In this document: positions 23,041-35,433 of the stretch, one piece after another
Layout: each line of letters starts with the position of its first letter
How positions within the stretch are numbered: the stretch's first letter is position 1
Assembly (NCBI GenBank): GCA_029891385.1
Contig: JAIWQS010000180.1
Location: 54,768 to 118,767, forward strand
Length of the DNA stretch: 64,000 nt
Direction: 5' to 3'
Source of the DNA: Erythroxylum novogranatense
Lineage: Eukaryota; Streptophyta; Magnoliopsida; Malpighiales; Erythroxylaceae
The notes under the pieces: model-generated
What the model was told of the DNA's origin: nothing
Databases searched by the model: none
Seen by the model: the letters and a program-made list of their open reading frames with translations, nothing else
Translations under genes and position numbers: made by a program

Positions 23041-25116
23041 TTCCTTAAGATTCCTTCGCTTATACTCATCCTCAACATAGACACATGGAAGACGCCATGA
23101 ACTGAGACACCAGAGGTAACGCCAACCTCAGAAGCGAGTGGCCCAATCCTCTCCAGATCTCATAAGAACCCATATACTCGAACTCAACTTACCCCCGCAT
23201 TAATCTCAATACTCCTTTCCAAGGAGATGTCTTAAGGAACACTTTTCACCGACTTCATATTCCATCTCCTTTCTAGAAAGCATCAATATAACTCTTCATC
23301 CCGTCCGTACGCTTTAAGTCATTGCTTAACCAGATTGATTTTCTCAATTGTCGCCCAATCAATTCTCGATCCTTCCAATTGCCTCTCCTTCTTCATCCCA
23401 ACATATCGGAGTCCTACATCTCCGCCCATACAATGCCTCATATGGAGCCATCTGAATGCTCGAATGGTACGAATTATTATAAGCAAATTCGACCAACGGT
23501 AAATGCTCATCCTAAGCTCCTCGAAAATCCATCACACAAGCTCAAGCATCCTCAGTGTCCGAATGGTCATCTCAGATCGACCATCCGTCCCGAGGGTGAA
23601 ACATCAGATTAAAATTCAGTCATTCCCCAAAGCTTCCTCAAGAATCGCCTCCAAAACCTCAAGTAAACCGAGGATCTCTAATGACACAATCGAATCTGAA
23701 TCCCATGCAATCTCACTATCTCATCGATATACTTTTCGCTAATACATGCAAAGAATCACCGCTGATCGCTAAAAAGTGAGTTGACTTGGTCAACCGATCC
23801 ACTATAACCTAAATGGCATCATGTCTCCCACGGGTCTTGGGCAAACCCATCGAAAATCCATCGTCACTTTTGCCACTTCCATTCCGGATGAAAATGGCCT
23901 TAACTTACCCGGAAGGTGCTCGTGTTCAGCCTTGACTCCGACATACTCGTATACACTTCATCGACAAACTCGCTACATCTTCTTCATGCCTTTCCACCAA
24001 AATGCTCTCTAAAGTCCCTCAGACATCCCGGTGCTACCGGATGCATAGCGAAGACGATCAGGTGCCTCATCCATAATCTCATCCTTAATCTCCGCACATC
24101 CGATACACAATCTGCTCCCCCGGCCATAAGTCCATCATCCGCACATCTATCTCGTAAACCTTGCCATTTCAATTTCATCTCAAGTTTGCTCAAATCGCAT
24201 CTTTATCCCGCAATTCTAACCTTTTCCTCGAGAATCTACCTCACTTAGAAATTAGCTAAGGCAATCCGACTCCTCCCGCTTCAAGTCGATCTTAAGCTTG
24301 GCCATCTCTTCCAATAAAGGAAGATAAACCGTCCGAACATGCAATCGAAGATTTCCTACTCAAAGCATCCGCCACTACATCGCCTTGCCCGATGATACTC
24401 AATCAACAGATTATAGTCCTAAGCAACTCTATCCACCTTCTCTCGCCAAATTCAATTCCTTCGCTTAACAAATACTTCAGATTTTATGATCGGTAAAAAT
24501 CATCTCAACTCCATACAAATAATGCCTTCAAATCTTCAAAGCAAAGATCACAAAGAATTTAACTCCAAATCACGCTATTTGATAATTCAATCTATAAGGC
24601 TTCAATCGTCCTCAAGCATACGCTATCACCGATCTCCCCGCGATCAAAACACACTCCAAATCTTCAAAGCAAAGATCACAGCTGCTAACTCCAAATCATG
24701 CGTCTGAACTCTATACAAATAATGCCTCCAAATCTTCAAAGCAAAGATCACAGCTGCTAACTCCAAATCATGCTATTTGATAATTCAGCTCATAAGGCTT
24801 CAATCGTCTCAAGCATACGCTATCACCCGATCTCCCCGCATCAAAACACAACCAAGACCTTCCTCGACGATCACTATACACAAGATATCCTTCATCACCC
24901 GATGGCAAAATCGAATCGGGCACTGTTAACTCCGAGCCGAGCTCCTCAAGCTCCTCCGACACTCCTCACTCCAAACAAACTTCCGATTCTTCCTCAACAA
25001 CTTCATCATCTGAGCGGCTATCATGGAGAATTCCTCACAAATCTCCTAGAATACCGCCAAACCTGTAAAACTCCTCACTTCGCTACATTCTTCGGGCTTC
25101 CTAACTCACCATAGCT
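23041..25116 (-). pseudogene. Integrase to RT (3' half of pol) of element C
   Basis: Plus-strand sequence is collinear with A 5880-7765. Matching landmarks include the acacatggaag/acacatgaaa block for the FHVSML box, tctccagatctcataagaaccca for GPYEI, the cagatcgaccatccgtcccgagg block, and the RNase H region. All are heavily frame-shifted. The chromodomain seen in A is not recognisable at the left end. A local triplication lies at 24511-24790. The segment stops inside RT at TSD tctat, where element B enters. Confidence 0.65.
24511..24790. repeat. Local duplications in the RNase H region of element C
   Basis: aatcttcaaagcaaagatcac starts near 24531, 24659 and 24731 (spacing about 128 and 72 bp), each with the following aactccaaatca block. 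Elements A and B have a single copy at the equivalent place. Confidence 0.7.
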
Positions 25117-25121
25117 TCTAT
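25117..25121. repeat. Left target-site duplication of element B (tctat)
   Basis: tctat precedes tgttgac at 25122. The same pentamer follows ccaaca at 32824-32828. Joining the flanks restores a collinear match to RT of element A. Confidence 0.88.
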
Positions 25122-25797
25122 TGTTGACTCCGCCTCGAGGCCCAACATTCGAAACACACAAGCACACATACGCATAAGACCCATGACTCACTTTGACACA
25201 TATAAGATGGAAGACCCAAACCGAACACAAATAGAGAAACTTTTAATAGAAAATTTGGGATTGATTTTAATAAAAATGTTCTCATGATCTCACGATTCTA
25301 ACGCCACTGAAATCGCTCAATTCGGATTAGAAATGAAAAGTTATGGCAAAAATACTATCTTAAAGAAAATAAGGAAAAAAATCCTCTCACCGACTTCATG
25401 TCAAAATTTGAAATCTTAGAGGCTGAATTACTGATCGTCTCCTTCATAAAACTTGTAGGTTTATAACTCTAGTTTCATTTAAAATAAGAATCGCCTCAAG
25501 TCAAGCCCTATAGCTCCAGATATTTAAAATTAGTGAAGTATATTCGTAAAGAATCACCGACCTCCACACTTTGTTTCAAACCACCTTTTCAATTTAAAAT
25601 AAATAGTGATAAATCAGGTGTAGAAAGATAGAAAATTTTTTAGGAATCCATCGCTCAAAATCAGCTCAATCAGAGGTCTGTGCAAAAGTTATGACCAAAA
25701 GAAGAAGGAGGCCTGGTCGGCAGAGACCGATTCCCATTGCTCGAAGAGTCTACCACCATCGCTTTGGCGCCGTCACCATGAGTCGGGCGACCTGCCT
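25122..25797 (-). repeat. Truncated 3' LTR of element B
   Basis: Matches the first 0.65 kb of 29711-32823 (ccgcctc...gaggcccaacattcg, then the ttaatagaaaatttggg block and the tggtcggcagagaccga block) and stops at gcgacctgcc (25797). Pol sequence tagtccccagagcc follows without a gap. About 2.4 kb of LTR is missing. Confidence 0.85.
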
Positions 25798-28330
25798 AGT
25801 CCCCAGAGCCTCCTGTAAGCTTTCCCAAAACCTGGAGGTAAACCTAGATCCCTATCGACACTATCGAACTCGAATCCCGTGAAGTCTGACACTTCATCCA
25901 CATACTTCTTAGCCAAAACATCGAAAGAATCATTCTGCCTAATTGGAAGAAGTAACTGACTTAGTCACCTATCCACAATCACCCAAATAGCGCCATGCTT
26001 CCTGCTACCTCGTAATCCCATTAGAAAATCCATAGTAATCTTCTCTCATTTCCATTCCTAACCCAAGAAAGGATTGCTTTCAAGTCGAAGGTGCTTGGTG
26101 TTCACTTTAACTTTCGACACACTAAACATCTTTTAGCATACTCGCCACATCTTTCCTCATTCCCTTCCACTAGAAATGGTCTTTCAAATTTTGATACATC
26201 TTAGAACTCCCTGGTGCATCGTGATAAGGACAAGTATGTGCTTCATCAAGGATCTCATCCTTCACTTCTACCACATCCGAACACACAATCTATCACCCAC
26301 AACCATCAATCCATCTTCCTTTACCTCTACATCGAGGGTTTACCATCTTTATCTCGCCTAAGCTTACTCAAGTACTCATCCTGCTCCTCGCAATTCTTTG
26401 ATCTTCCCCTCAACACCGTCCTCACTCTAAAATTTGCCAAAATACAACAGCTCAACTTGTCTCAATGTCACATCAAGTCCGCTAATTCCTTCAAGAAGGG
26501 AAGGTACACTGCTCCACATGTGCCATAGTGGACTTCCTACTCAATGCATCACTACAACATTAGCTTTCCCTGATGGTAGTCTATCACCAAATCATAATCT
26601 TTTAATAACTCCAACCATCGCCTCGCCTCAAATTCAAATTTCTTCGAGTCAACAAGTACTTAAGGCTCTTATGGTCCAGAATACCTAAGAGTAACTCCAT
26701 ACAAGTAAGGTTCCAAATCTTCAAGGTGAAAATTATAAGAGCCAATTCCAGTCATGATAGGATAGTTCATCTCATAAGGCTTCAATTGCCTAGAAGCATA
26801 AGCAATCACTTTCTCTCCTGCATCAATACACATCCTAAACCCTTCCCTGAAGCATCATCAGACACAATATATCCATCATCACCATAGGTAATGTCAAAAT
26901 CGGTGCAAGAGTAAGCCTATTCTTCAATTCCTCAAAACTACTCGCATTCCTCACCCACTCAAACTTCGATTCTTTCTCACATTTGGAAAGTGGAGCAGCC
27001 TATCAAAGAAAAGCCCTCCACTAACCTCCCAGTAGTATCCAGCTACTCCCAAGAAACTCCTCACCTCACCCACATTCTTAGTGCTTCCCATTTAACCACG
27101 CCTCTATCTTCATGGGTCCATATGCACTCCACGCCTCGAAATCACATGCCCGAGAAATACCACTTCCTTAACCAAAATTCGTGACTTATCGAATTTGGCA
27201 TACAACCTGCTCTTTCTCAAAGTTTCCAAAGCAACCTCAAATGATCCTCGTGTCCACATCACTTTAGAATAGACCAATATGTCATCAATAAAGACAATGA
27301 CAAATCGGTCTAGAAAGACTTGAAGACTCTATTCATCAAATCCATAAAGACCGCAGGAGCATTTGTTAACCCGGAAGGCATAACCAAAACTCAAAGGGCC
27401 ATACCGCCCTAAAAGTAGCAGTTTCGACACATCACCTCTTAATCCTCAACTCGATGATAACCCGATCTCAGATCTATCTTGAAAAGACTCTCCTTGCAGA
27501 ATCGATCAAACAAATCATCTATATGAGCGGATATCTCGTTTAATGGTGGCATGATTCAACTTCCTATAATCCACACACATCCGCAACCATCCATCCTTCT
27601 TCTTCACAAAGAGAACTGAGCTCCCCAAGGCGTAAGAGCTCTGCCTAATATAACCCTTTTCTAAAAGATCCTCCAATCGCCTTGTTCTTCACTCCGCCGA
27701 GCCATCCCGTAAGGAATGAATCGAATCGACGTAGTACCTGGAAGAAGCTCAACGGAAACTCAATTTTCCTGAGGAGGTAGTCCCGCAATTCTTCGAAAGA
27801 CGCCTGGGAATTCCCCGACCATGTGAATATCCTCCAACCTCCTCTATCTCGCCTCCGTGTTCAACACATAGGCCAAATACGCTTCACACCCCTTACTCAT
27901 CAATCTTTCACGATATAACCGAAACAATCCGAGGTGGACCGGCTTCCTATCTCCCATAAATACCACTCACGCCATCCTCTAACTCAATTCCATCGCTTCG
28001 CATAGCCTAGTTTGACATGATACTTCTGTGGTATCCATACCTAGATCACATCCAATCCCCCATCTTCAAAGGCATCAAATCCACCACAAACTTCCCTCCA
28101 CAAATCTCTATCTCACAGCCTCTATATACTTGATCGATATTAATAATCGCTAATCTGAGTACTCACCATCAGCTGAGTATCCAATGGGCTCAAGACTCTA
28201 CCACATACAGCTTCTACCCACGCACACAAAGGAATGGATATAACCCGATCAATCAAAGCAAGCACACAATCATCAAACAATTTAATCATACCTACTACAC
28301 TTCCTGAGTCGCCTCGCCTCCTTCTCGAGT
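25798..28330 (-). pseudogene. Partial pol of element B (INT fragment, RNase H, RT, PR)
   Basis: Collinear with A from 6461 to 9030. The RT FIDD box lies at about 27275-27295, DLRSGYH near 27450-27480, and the RT/PR boundary near 27840-27930. The protease region is at 27930-28270 (frame-shifted, unlike A's). The integrase C-terminus and chromodomain are deleted. Frameshifts are frequent and often coincide with places where A or C has ctg or cag. Confidence 0.75.
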
Positions 28331-29538
28331 CATAGCAAACACTCTAGCCGGTGCTTGCTCGGATCTGCTCCTGAGGATAAGCTTTCAGTACACTAGAGCT
28401 ACCTACTTGCCACAGCCTTTCGTCCCCACCGCCCGTCCTTCCGAAACTTGCATCGTGTCCCTCTCTTCGTCCTAGCTTAGGACAAAATTTGGCTATGTGC
28501 CCTTCTCGCCCACAATCAAGCATGCCCCGATAACTGTGACATTCTCTCTATGGAGATACCCACAATGCTCACATTTAGGAGGAGGTGGTCTCTCTATCAC
28601 CTCTTCTACTGTCGCCCACCGTGAAGTCAGAGAACAAGAGGAGTCCTCATCGATCTAGCCGGCTCCCACCCCATTCTCTCCTCAGATCGCCTAGAAAGGT
28701 TCTGCACTTCTCTCTGCATAAGTACCACCTCCCTCCCGAATCGCCTCTTCCTTCCTCTTCTCGCTAACTGCACTCTTAATGTTTTCAATGTTCTCCACCT
28801 CGAGAGCCGCTTCAACCAATATTGGAAATCAAAAAATTCGCACCACTACCTTCTCTCCGATAGCTAAATGTAGGCCCAACTCAAACTCACAGACTTGGCA
28901 AATTTCATCAACATCACCAAGCATACCTCGACAACCGAGTAAACCGCCAATATATCAAGAATACCATCTCTCCTCTGGTGAGACTCAGAACCCCTCGCTT
29001 CGCTGAATGTACACTTCAGACAGATACTTCTTCCTCAGACACACCAGAAGTCTCCCCAAGTCAATCCCATCGGCCTCGCTGACTTCCCGCACAGCCTCCC
29101 ACCAATGCAAGGCATCACCTGAGCAGATCAAAGATAAACCACCCTCTCATCATCCTCAGACTCCATCTCGATCCAAGACCTCTCGGCCTTCCTCAATCAC
29201 GCCTCACCTCCTCAGATCCGCAGGGTCCCGTGGAAATCCACCGCCCATACTTCCTCACCTGTCAAACTGCTCCCTCTTAGCTGGGTCAACCGTAAGCCCT
29301 GGGCATTCACCCATATACTAAACGAATGTTTGGGTAAATGCCTGAAGAGTCTCTGGTCCAGAGCAGCACTTGCTCGATCGACTAAGCGACTGCTGAGTCT
29401 CGAGATCAAAGGGCTCTCACCGCCCCTAGAAGCCTCACCAAGGCCACTCCCCGGCTACTTGACTCATCCATGCCTCCTCTCTCTCGGAGAGTCAGCACAG
29501 AACTGCAGAACTCCTCGTGTCCTTCTACGAGGTGGCAT
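28331..29538 (-). pseudogene. gag of element B
   Basis: The start codon is on the minus strand at 29538-29536, followed by MPPRRRTRGVLQF, the typical Tekay gag N-terminus. A capsid region follows near 29100-29430 and zinc-knuckle remnants near 28510-28590. The frame breaks repeatedly. The leader between gag and the LTR (29539-29693) is noncoding. Confidence 0.75.
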
Positions 29539-29693
29539 CTACCTTCAATGAAAACATTTTCCGATTAGCTACATTTCTTTTAATCTTAGTTCCTATATGT
29601 ATGCATGAAATGCATGTTACTTAATGCAAACCATCAATTCATAATACAAACATTTAATCATATATCACAACAAAAGCCTAGGAGGAAACCTAA

Positions 29694-29706
29694 GCTCTGA
29701 TATCAA
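29694..29706 (-). promoter_or_regulatory. Primer-binding site of element B (initiator-Met tRNA type)
   Basis: The minus strand reads TTGATATCAGAGC next to the LTR end, one mismatch from TGGTATCAGAGC, which is complementary to the 3' end of plant initiator tRNA-Met. The exact form is present at 59687. Confidence 0.8.
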
Positions 29707-31725
29707 ACAATGTTGGACCCCGCCTCCGAGGCCCAACATTCGAACACACAAGCACACATGCAGATAAGACCCAATGACTCACTTGACACATATAAGCATG
29801 GAAGACCCAAACCAACACAAATAGAGAAACTTTTAATAGAAAATTTGGGATTGATTTTTAATAAAAATGTTCCTCATGATCTCATGATTCTAACGCCACT
29901 GAAATCGCTCAATTCTGATTAGAAATGAAAAGTTATGGCAAAAATACTATCTTAAAGAAAACAAAGAAAATAAATTCCTCTACCGACTTCATGTCAAAAT
30001 TTGAAATCTTTAGAGGCTGAATTACTGATCATCTCCTTCATAAAACTTGTAGGTTTATAACTCTAGTTTCATTTAAAATAAGAATCGCTTCAAGTCGAGC
30101 CCTATAGCTCCAGATATTTAAAAATTAGTGAAGTATATTCAGAAAGAATCACCTAACTTCCACACTTTGTTTCAAACCAACTTTTTCAAATTAAAATAAA
30201 TAGTGATAAATCAGTGTAGAAAGATAGAAAATTTTCTTAGAATCCATCGCTCAAAATCAGCTCAATCGGAGGTCTCTGCAAAAAGTTATGACCAAAAGAA
30301 GGAGGAGGGGTCTGTCGGCCGAGACCGACCTCAATTGCTCGCAAGAGTCTCGGCCTCGCCTGCAGTGCAAGGAAGGGCGCCGCCGTCAGCTCATGAAGCC
30401 TCACGACCTGCCCCACCGCCGACCTAACCGACTTCTAACCTCATAACTTTGACCAGCCCAAATTAGACACGGTCGGAAGCGCTGGAAAGCTAGAGAAAAT
30501 CTATATTTTGCAAGAAGTGGCTCACAAGTAAGTTTCGAATCTAAGGGAATCAAAGTTCTCACTAAGACAGTGCCTGCTAGCTTTCCACAAACAAAGACCA
30601 GAACTTATGCATCTCCATAACTTTTGACCCAGAACTCCAAATTTAACAAACTTAGTGTCTATGGAAAGGTAAAAGAATTATCTACAACTTTCATGAAGAC
30701 CACTAACCCATATTCCAACTCTATATAGGTAAAAAGTGGACTCAAAGCTTCGCTACTAATCATTACTTTGATAAGACCTACATTTAATTCTAACGACTTA
30801 CACCTACCCATTAACTCATCTTAAATAGCTCATAAAACCCCCTGCGAGAGCTCTACAGCCCGGCTAACACTCTCAACAATAATAAATGATCCTATACTAC
30901 TCATATTAACCCGTAAATCTGCAGAAACACAACAACCCCAAAATTTTCCACATTTAACACTTCAAATTTCAAATTTTCTTCAAGATTTCTTTCTCAACTA
31001 CAACAACACATAGACCATATCAAATATTCCAGGAGCTCTCCCAAAGCACAACATCAACAGAACTCAACAAAATAAGACTCATACACACATTTTCCCATAC
31101 CATACACAAACTACAAAAATCAATACCAACACATGAAAAGAGTGTAATCAACACCTGTTCCTTCCAAGATAACAGTAGTCATGCATAGCTTCGTTACAAA
31201 ATGGCATAATCATTAAGAACAAGTGCAAAATACAAAAGATGAGATGCTCAATGGTCAATATGCTTACAAAGCCATTTCAAGAGCTAGTTACTAACTTAAT
31301 ACAAAGTTTCTAGAATTTCTGGAGTTATGCCCGATGCCTTTGCGTTCGCTCTCAACTTGGATTTTCACCGAGGAGGGAGAATGGGTGAGCTAACCCTACC
31401 AATAACAAGTTTATATCCATCGAGTAATGAGCCACATAACACAATAGTATCCCAGAGCATTAGAGATCAACATATAAGTCATAATATCCAACTTCATCAC
31501 CAAGATCACAATTAATTGAACTTCTTACATAAAACATAAGGAAACATCTTTATCAATTAAAACACATATTATGCATCATATACATAATCAAAGGATGAAA
31601 TGCACACAATAGGCTTGAGAGTTCCTTAAACACGACTTAAAACCGAAGTTTACTCAGAACACGACGAGTCCATTTTTTGATCTCGCCACAAGCTGGCCGC
31701 CTTGAGAAGGCAAAAAGGGTCAACG

Positions 31726-31731
31726 CACGTG
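31726..31731. promoter_or_regulatory. CACGTG in the LTR of B
   Basis: Within gggtcaacgcacgtgac, the same context as at 4573. Confidence 0.45.
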
Positions 31732-32770
31732 ACTTTACGATAGAGGTTCTCTCGCCAAACACAAACAAACTATGTTCACATATTCATACGTAAAAGTAGC
31801 ATTTTATGCTTCTTTCATACTTTCAATCATCAAAGTTCCATTCTTTTCTTTCCAATCATATGAATACACTTTCAATATGCTCATAATATAACAAAGATAG
31901 CACACATAGGCATTTGCCCACTATACAACAACTATAAACATGTTACCCACCTATCGCCTAATCCAAGTCAAGATTGCTTCTTCCTCTTTGTCTCGAGTAG
32001 GTTTTCGAGTTCCTTCAAACAAAACACATCTCCAATCAATTTCTAAATTCATAGAAAGGTCATAATATCTTAAATTAAAGGAAAACTAATATTAACCTTA
32101 ACCTAACCTACCCATAAGACATTTAAGCTAAAATAACCATAACCTTAGCTTAAAAGTCCCTACAATCCATAGATCTCAACTTTTTCTTCATCTTTCCTCA
32201 ATCTCTACACAAACCCCAACTCTCATCCTACACCATTCTTAAACCTAGTTTTAGCAAAGATGAAACTTACCTTTCTCACTTGATTTCTTCTTTTCTCCTT
32301 CTTTCTTCTCTCCACAAGCCTCCCACGATTTTTTTTCTCTTCCTTTCTTCCTTGGCCGAAAAGTCCCTTTTTCCTTGCTAGCTCATGCTTTCTTCTCCTT
32401 TGGTGACTTACGACTCTTACTTCTCCTTTCCTTCTTTAACTCTTTAACTCTTAATTCCTTTACATCTCCACTTAAAGCCTACACCAAAACTACATAGTTT
32501 TGGAGCTCTCCCAACTTACCATGCTTGGGCCCTTCCTCTAATAACTTACAAGCCCACCATACCTTAACCCACTCATCTCTAATCCTCCTTCCACTTAATC
32601 CATTTACCTAAAGCCCATACTTTCCAATATCAATCCAAGCCTTAAATTAATTTCTAACTTCTAATCCCAAGCCCAACATAAAAATATTTATATAAACACA
32701 TAATTAAATCAATTAAGACAAAATTAAAATAATTTAACTAATAAATCCATAAATAAATAAATAATTAATT

Positions 32771-32774
32771 CAAA

Positions 32775-32805
<31 letters not shown>

Positions 32806-32808
32806 AAA
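32771..32808. repeat. (AAAT)n microsatellite
   Basis: About nine consecutive aaat units near the LTR end of B. The equivalent place in A has two or three units. The small 'protein' read through it is an artefact. Confidence 0.9.
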
Positions 32809-32823
32809 ATTTCGGGCCCAACA

Positions 32824-32828
32824 TCTAT
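32824..32828. repeat. Right target-site duplication of element B (tctat)
   Basis: Identical to 25117-25121, just after the LTR end ccaaca. Confidence 0.88.
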
Positions 32829-34050
32829 CTTCTTTGGATCCACATGAACTCCTTGCTCTGAGATCACATGTCCAAGAAATGCAACTTCCCTCCGCCAAAA
32901 TTGATTTATCGAATTTGGCATACATGCCTCATGCCTCCTCAAAGTCTCCAAAAATCCTCAAATGTTCCTCATGTTGCTCATCACTCTTGAATAAACCAAG
33001 ATATCATCGATAAAGACAATGATAAATTGGTCCAAGAATGGCTTAAAACCCGATTCATCAAATCCATAAATGCCGCAGCGATTCGTCAATCCAAAGTGGC
33101 ATAACCAAGAACTCAAATGCCCATACCGAGTCCCGAAAGGCATTTCGCACATCCGAATTCTTAATCCTCAACTGATGATAACCCGATCTCAAGTCTATGT
33201 TAGAGAAGACTCGCCTCAGAATTGATCAAACAGATCATCAATGCGAGGAAGGGTACTTGCTCTTCACAAGAATCTCGATTCAACTTCCGTAGTCCACACA
33301 CATCCTCAATGATCCATCTTTCTTCTTTACAAAAGAACCGGAGCTCCTGGTGAAGAGCTCAATGAATATACCCCTTCACCAACAACTCCTCCAATTGTTC
33401 CTTGTTTTTCAATTCACGAGCCATCCTAAGGGAATCGAATCGGCCACAGACCGACAGAATCTCAATGGAAACTCAATTTCTAAATACAGAGTCTTGGCAA
33501 TTCCTGAAAATGTCCGAGAAATCCCTAACCATCGGAATATCCTCAAGCTTCCTCTATCTGCCTCGGTGTCCACCACATAGGCTAAAATGCCTCACACCCC
33601 TTACTCATCATCTTCTTCTCATTAAAGTCAAACACCTCAAGGACTCGCTTCCTCGTCCTCAAGAAACACTACTCTTTCATCACACCCAAATCAAATTTCA
33701 CCGCTTTTGCTTACAATCCAAACGAGCATTATACTTTTCCAACGATCCATACCCAAAATCACATCTAATCCTCCCATCTTCAAGGGCATCAAATCCATCA
33801 CTAGAAGTTCTCCACCGATACACAACTCACAAATTTCTATACACTGGACTAATCACAATGTAATCGCCGATGGGGTACTCACCATCACGAGTATCCAATG
33901 GACTCACAATCTTATCACACAGTGTCTACTCGACTAAACAAACGAGTGAGTAGAACTCGGATCAATCAAAACAAGCACATCATTAGTAAAGAGTCGAATC
34001 ATACTACCACAACATCGAGCGGTCTCGTGATCCTCCCTAGTCATCGCGAA
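32829..34050 (-). pseudogene. RT (5' half) and protease of element C
   Basis: The minus strand shows QFIIVFIDDILVYS near 32990-33035 with the FIDD catalytic box, MPFGTRYG near 33125-33145, and GYHQLRIK near 33160-33190 (here CAG is retained). The protease region lies at 33600-33960, broken in several frames. It is the upstream half of the RT interrupted by element B. Confidence 0.78.
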
Positions 34051-35269
34051 ACACCCTAGCCGCAGGCTCGCCTCTCGATCTCCCTAAGATTCACCTTCGC
34101 TACATCTCGAATCGCCACTTCGCTGGCAGCCTCTAACCCTACGCCTTCGCCTCCTCGATGCCTCAGACCGAGATCCTCTCGATGGCCGAGACACTCTTCG
34201 ACTTCGGTCCTTTCTCGCCCACAATTGAAACATGCCCCCGCTAATCGATAACACTCTCCACCATGAAAATTACTGCAGTGCTCACACTTAGGAAAGGATG
34301 ACTCGCCCCCATCTCCCTTCTACCGCCGGGCCCACCGTAGGTCAGTGAGAAACAAGAGAAGTCCTCATCGGTCCCTGGCCGACCGGCACCACCGCTTCCT
34401 CTCGACCGAACTCGAAGCTCCTAAGACTTATCCGCATAGAGTACTAATGCTACCCCCTCTCCCGGATCGCTTCTACCCTTTCTTCTTGTTCATCGTGACT
34501 TCGATATTCTCTATATTTTCCACTGCAGAGTCATTTCAACCAAATATCGAAAATCACGTAAATTTTGCACAATAACTTTCTCTCCGATGGCCAAGTTGCA
34601 AACCCGACTCAAACCGTGACATCTAGTAGCTTCACTCAACATCGATCCAAGCATACCGATAGCCGGTAAACCGACGCCATACTCTGAATGCTATATCCTC
34701 CGAGTGAGACTCAAACTCCTCTACTCGCTGAACATATACCGACAGTACTTCTTCTTATAAGCAACTACGAATCCTCGCCATGCCAACCCCATCGGGTCTC
34801 CTCTCGACTTCGCACAGCCTCCCACCAAAGGCAGAGCATCTCCTCAAGCAAGTCAAAGATAGATAACTCTCTCGTCATCCTCACACTCCATCTGATCCAG
34901 CACTCTCTTAGTCTTTCTCAACCAAGTCTCTGCTTCTTAAGGATCTGATGTCCCAAAGAAGTCAACTGTCCCATACTTCCTCAATCGGTCAAACCGTCTC
35001 TTTTCTCGAGCCGAGGTCAAGGTATGATGTGGCATCCGCCCATACCAACAAATGCCCGGGTAAAGGCCCGAAATAACCTCGATCCAAAGGAGGCACTTGC
35101 TCGCGATAGTTGACGACTTCGAAGTCGGCGATTTTAACGGGCTCACTATCTAGCCCTACGTAAGCCTCAAAGATTCCTCGGGCTATCGACTCATCACCCT
35201 CTCCTCTCTAGTCGGAGAGTCGTGCAATGAATCTTGCAAAGCTCCTCGTGTCCTTCTACGAGGTGGCAT
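34051..35269 (-). pseudogene. gag of element C
   Basis: The initiation codon is at 35269-35267 (minus), giving MPPRRRTRR-type sequence. A capsid block with KYGTVDFFGTSDP lies near 34950-34990. Two zinc knuckles are visible near 34205-34300: CEHCSNFHGGEC and a downstream CFNCGR. Frameshifts lie between these parts. Gag would package RNA; not functional here. Confidence 0.75.
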
Positions 35270-35404
35270 CGCATCTCTTCAAATGGAAACACTAAGGATT
35301 AGCCATGTGTCAATCTACATGTATGCATGATATGCATGTCACTTAATCAATGCAACAATGAATCATATAGCAAACAATCCTATTATGCATTCTAAGCCGA
35401 GGAC

Positions 35405-35433
35405 ACCTAAACCTAGCGCCTCGACACTAAACA
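35405..35433 (-). promoter_or_regulatory. Degenerate primer-binding site of element C
   Basis: The plus strand reads aacctagcgcctcgacactaaac before the LTR, against aacctaagctctgatatcaaac in B. The tRNA-Met complement is recognisable only by alignment; ctctgata is replaced by a cctcgaca-like string. Confidence 0.5.

Larger units (their letters stand above)
25122..32823 (-). mobile_element. Ty3/gypsy Tekay chromovirus B, internally deleted
   Basis: Minus-strand element with a full 5' LTR (29711-32823), an initiator-Met-type PBS, gag starting at 29538, PR and RT, and part of INT. It then passes directly into a truncated 3' LTR (25122-25797). The 5-bp TSD tctat is intact, so the deletion happened after insertion. 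It is nested in RT of element C and closely related to A along pol (collinear 6461-10100 with 25798-29500). Confidence 0.88.
29711..32823 (-). repeat. 5' LTR of element B (3113 bp)
   Basis: Starts tgttggacc and ends gggcccaaca, with TSD tctat on the outside and the PBS on the inside. Related to the LTRs of A, F and G. It has a GC-rich block at 30300-30430, CACGTG at 31726-31731 and an (aaat)n run at 32771-32808. Confidence 0.88.
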
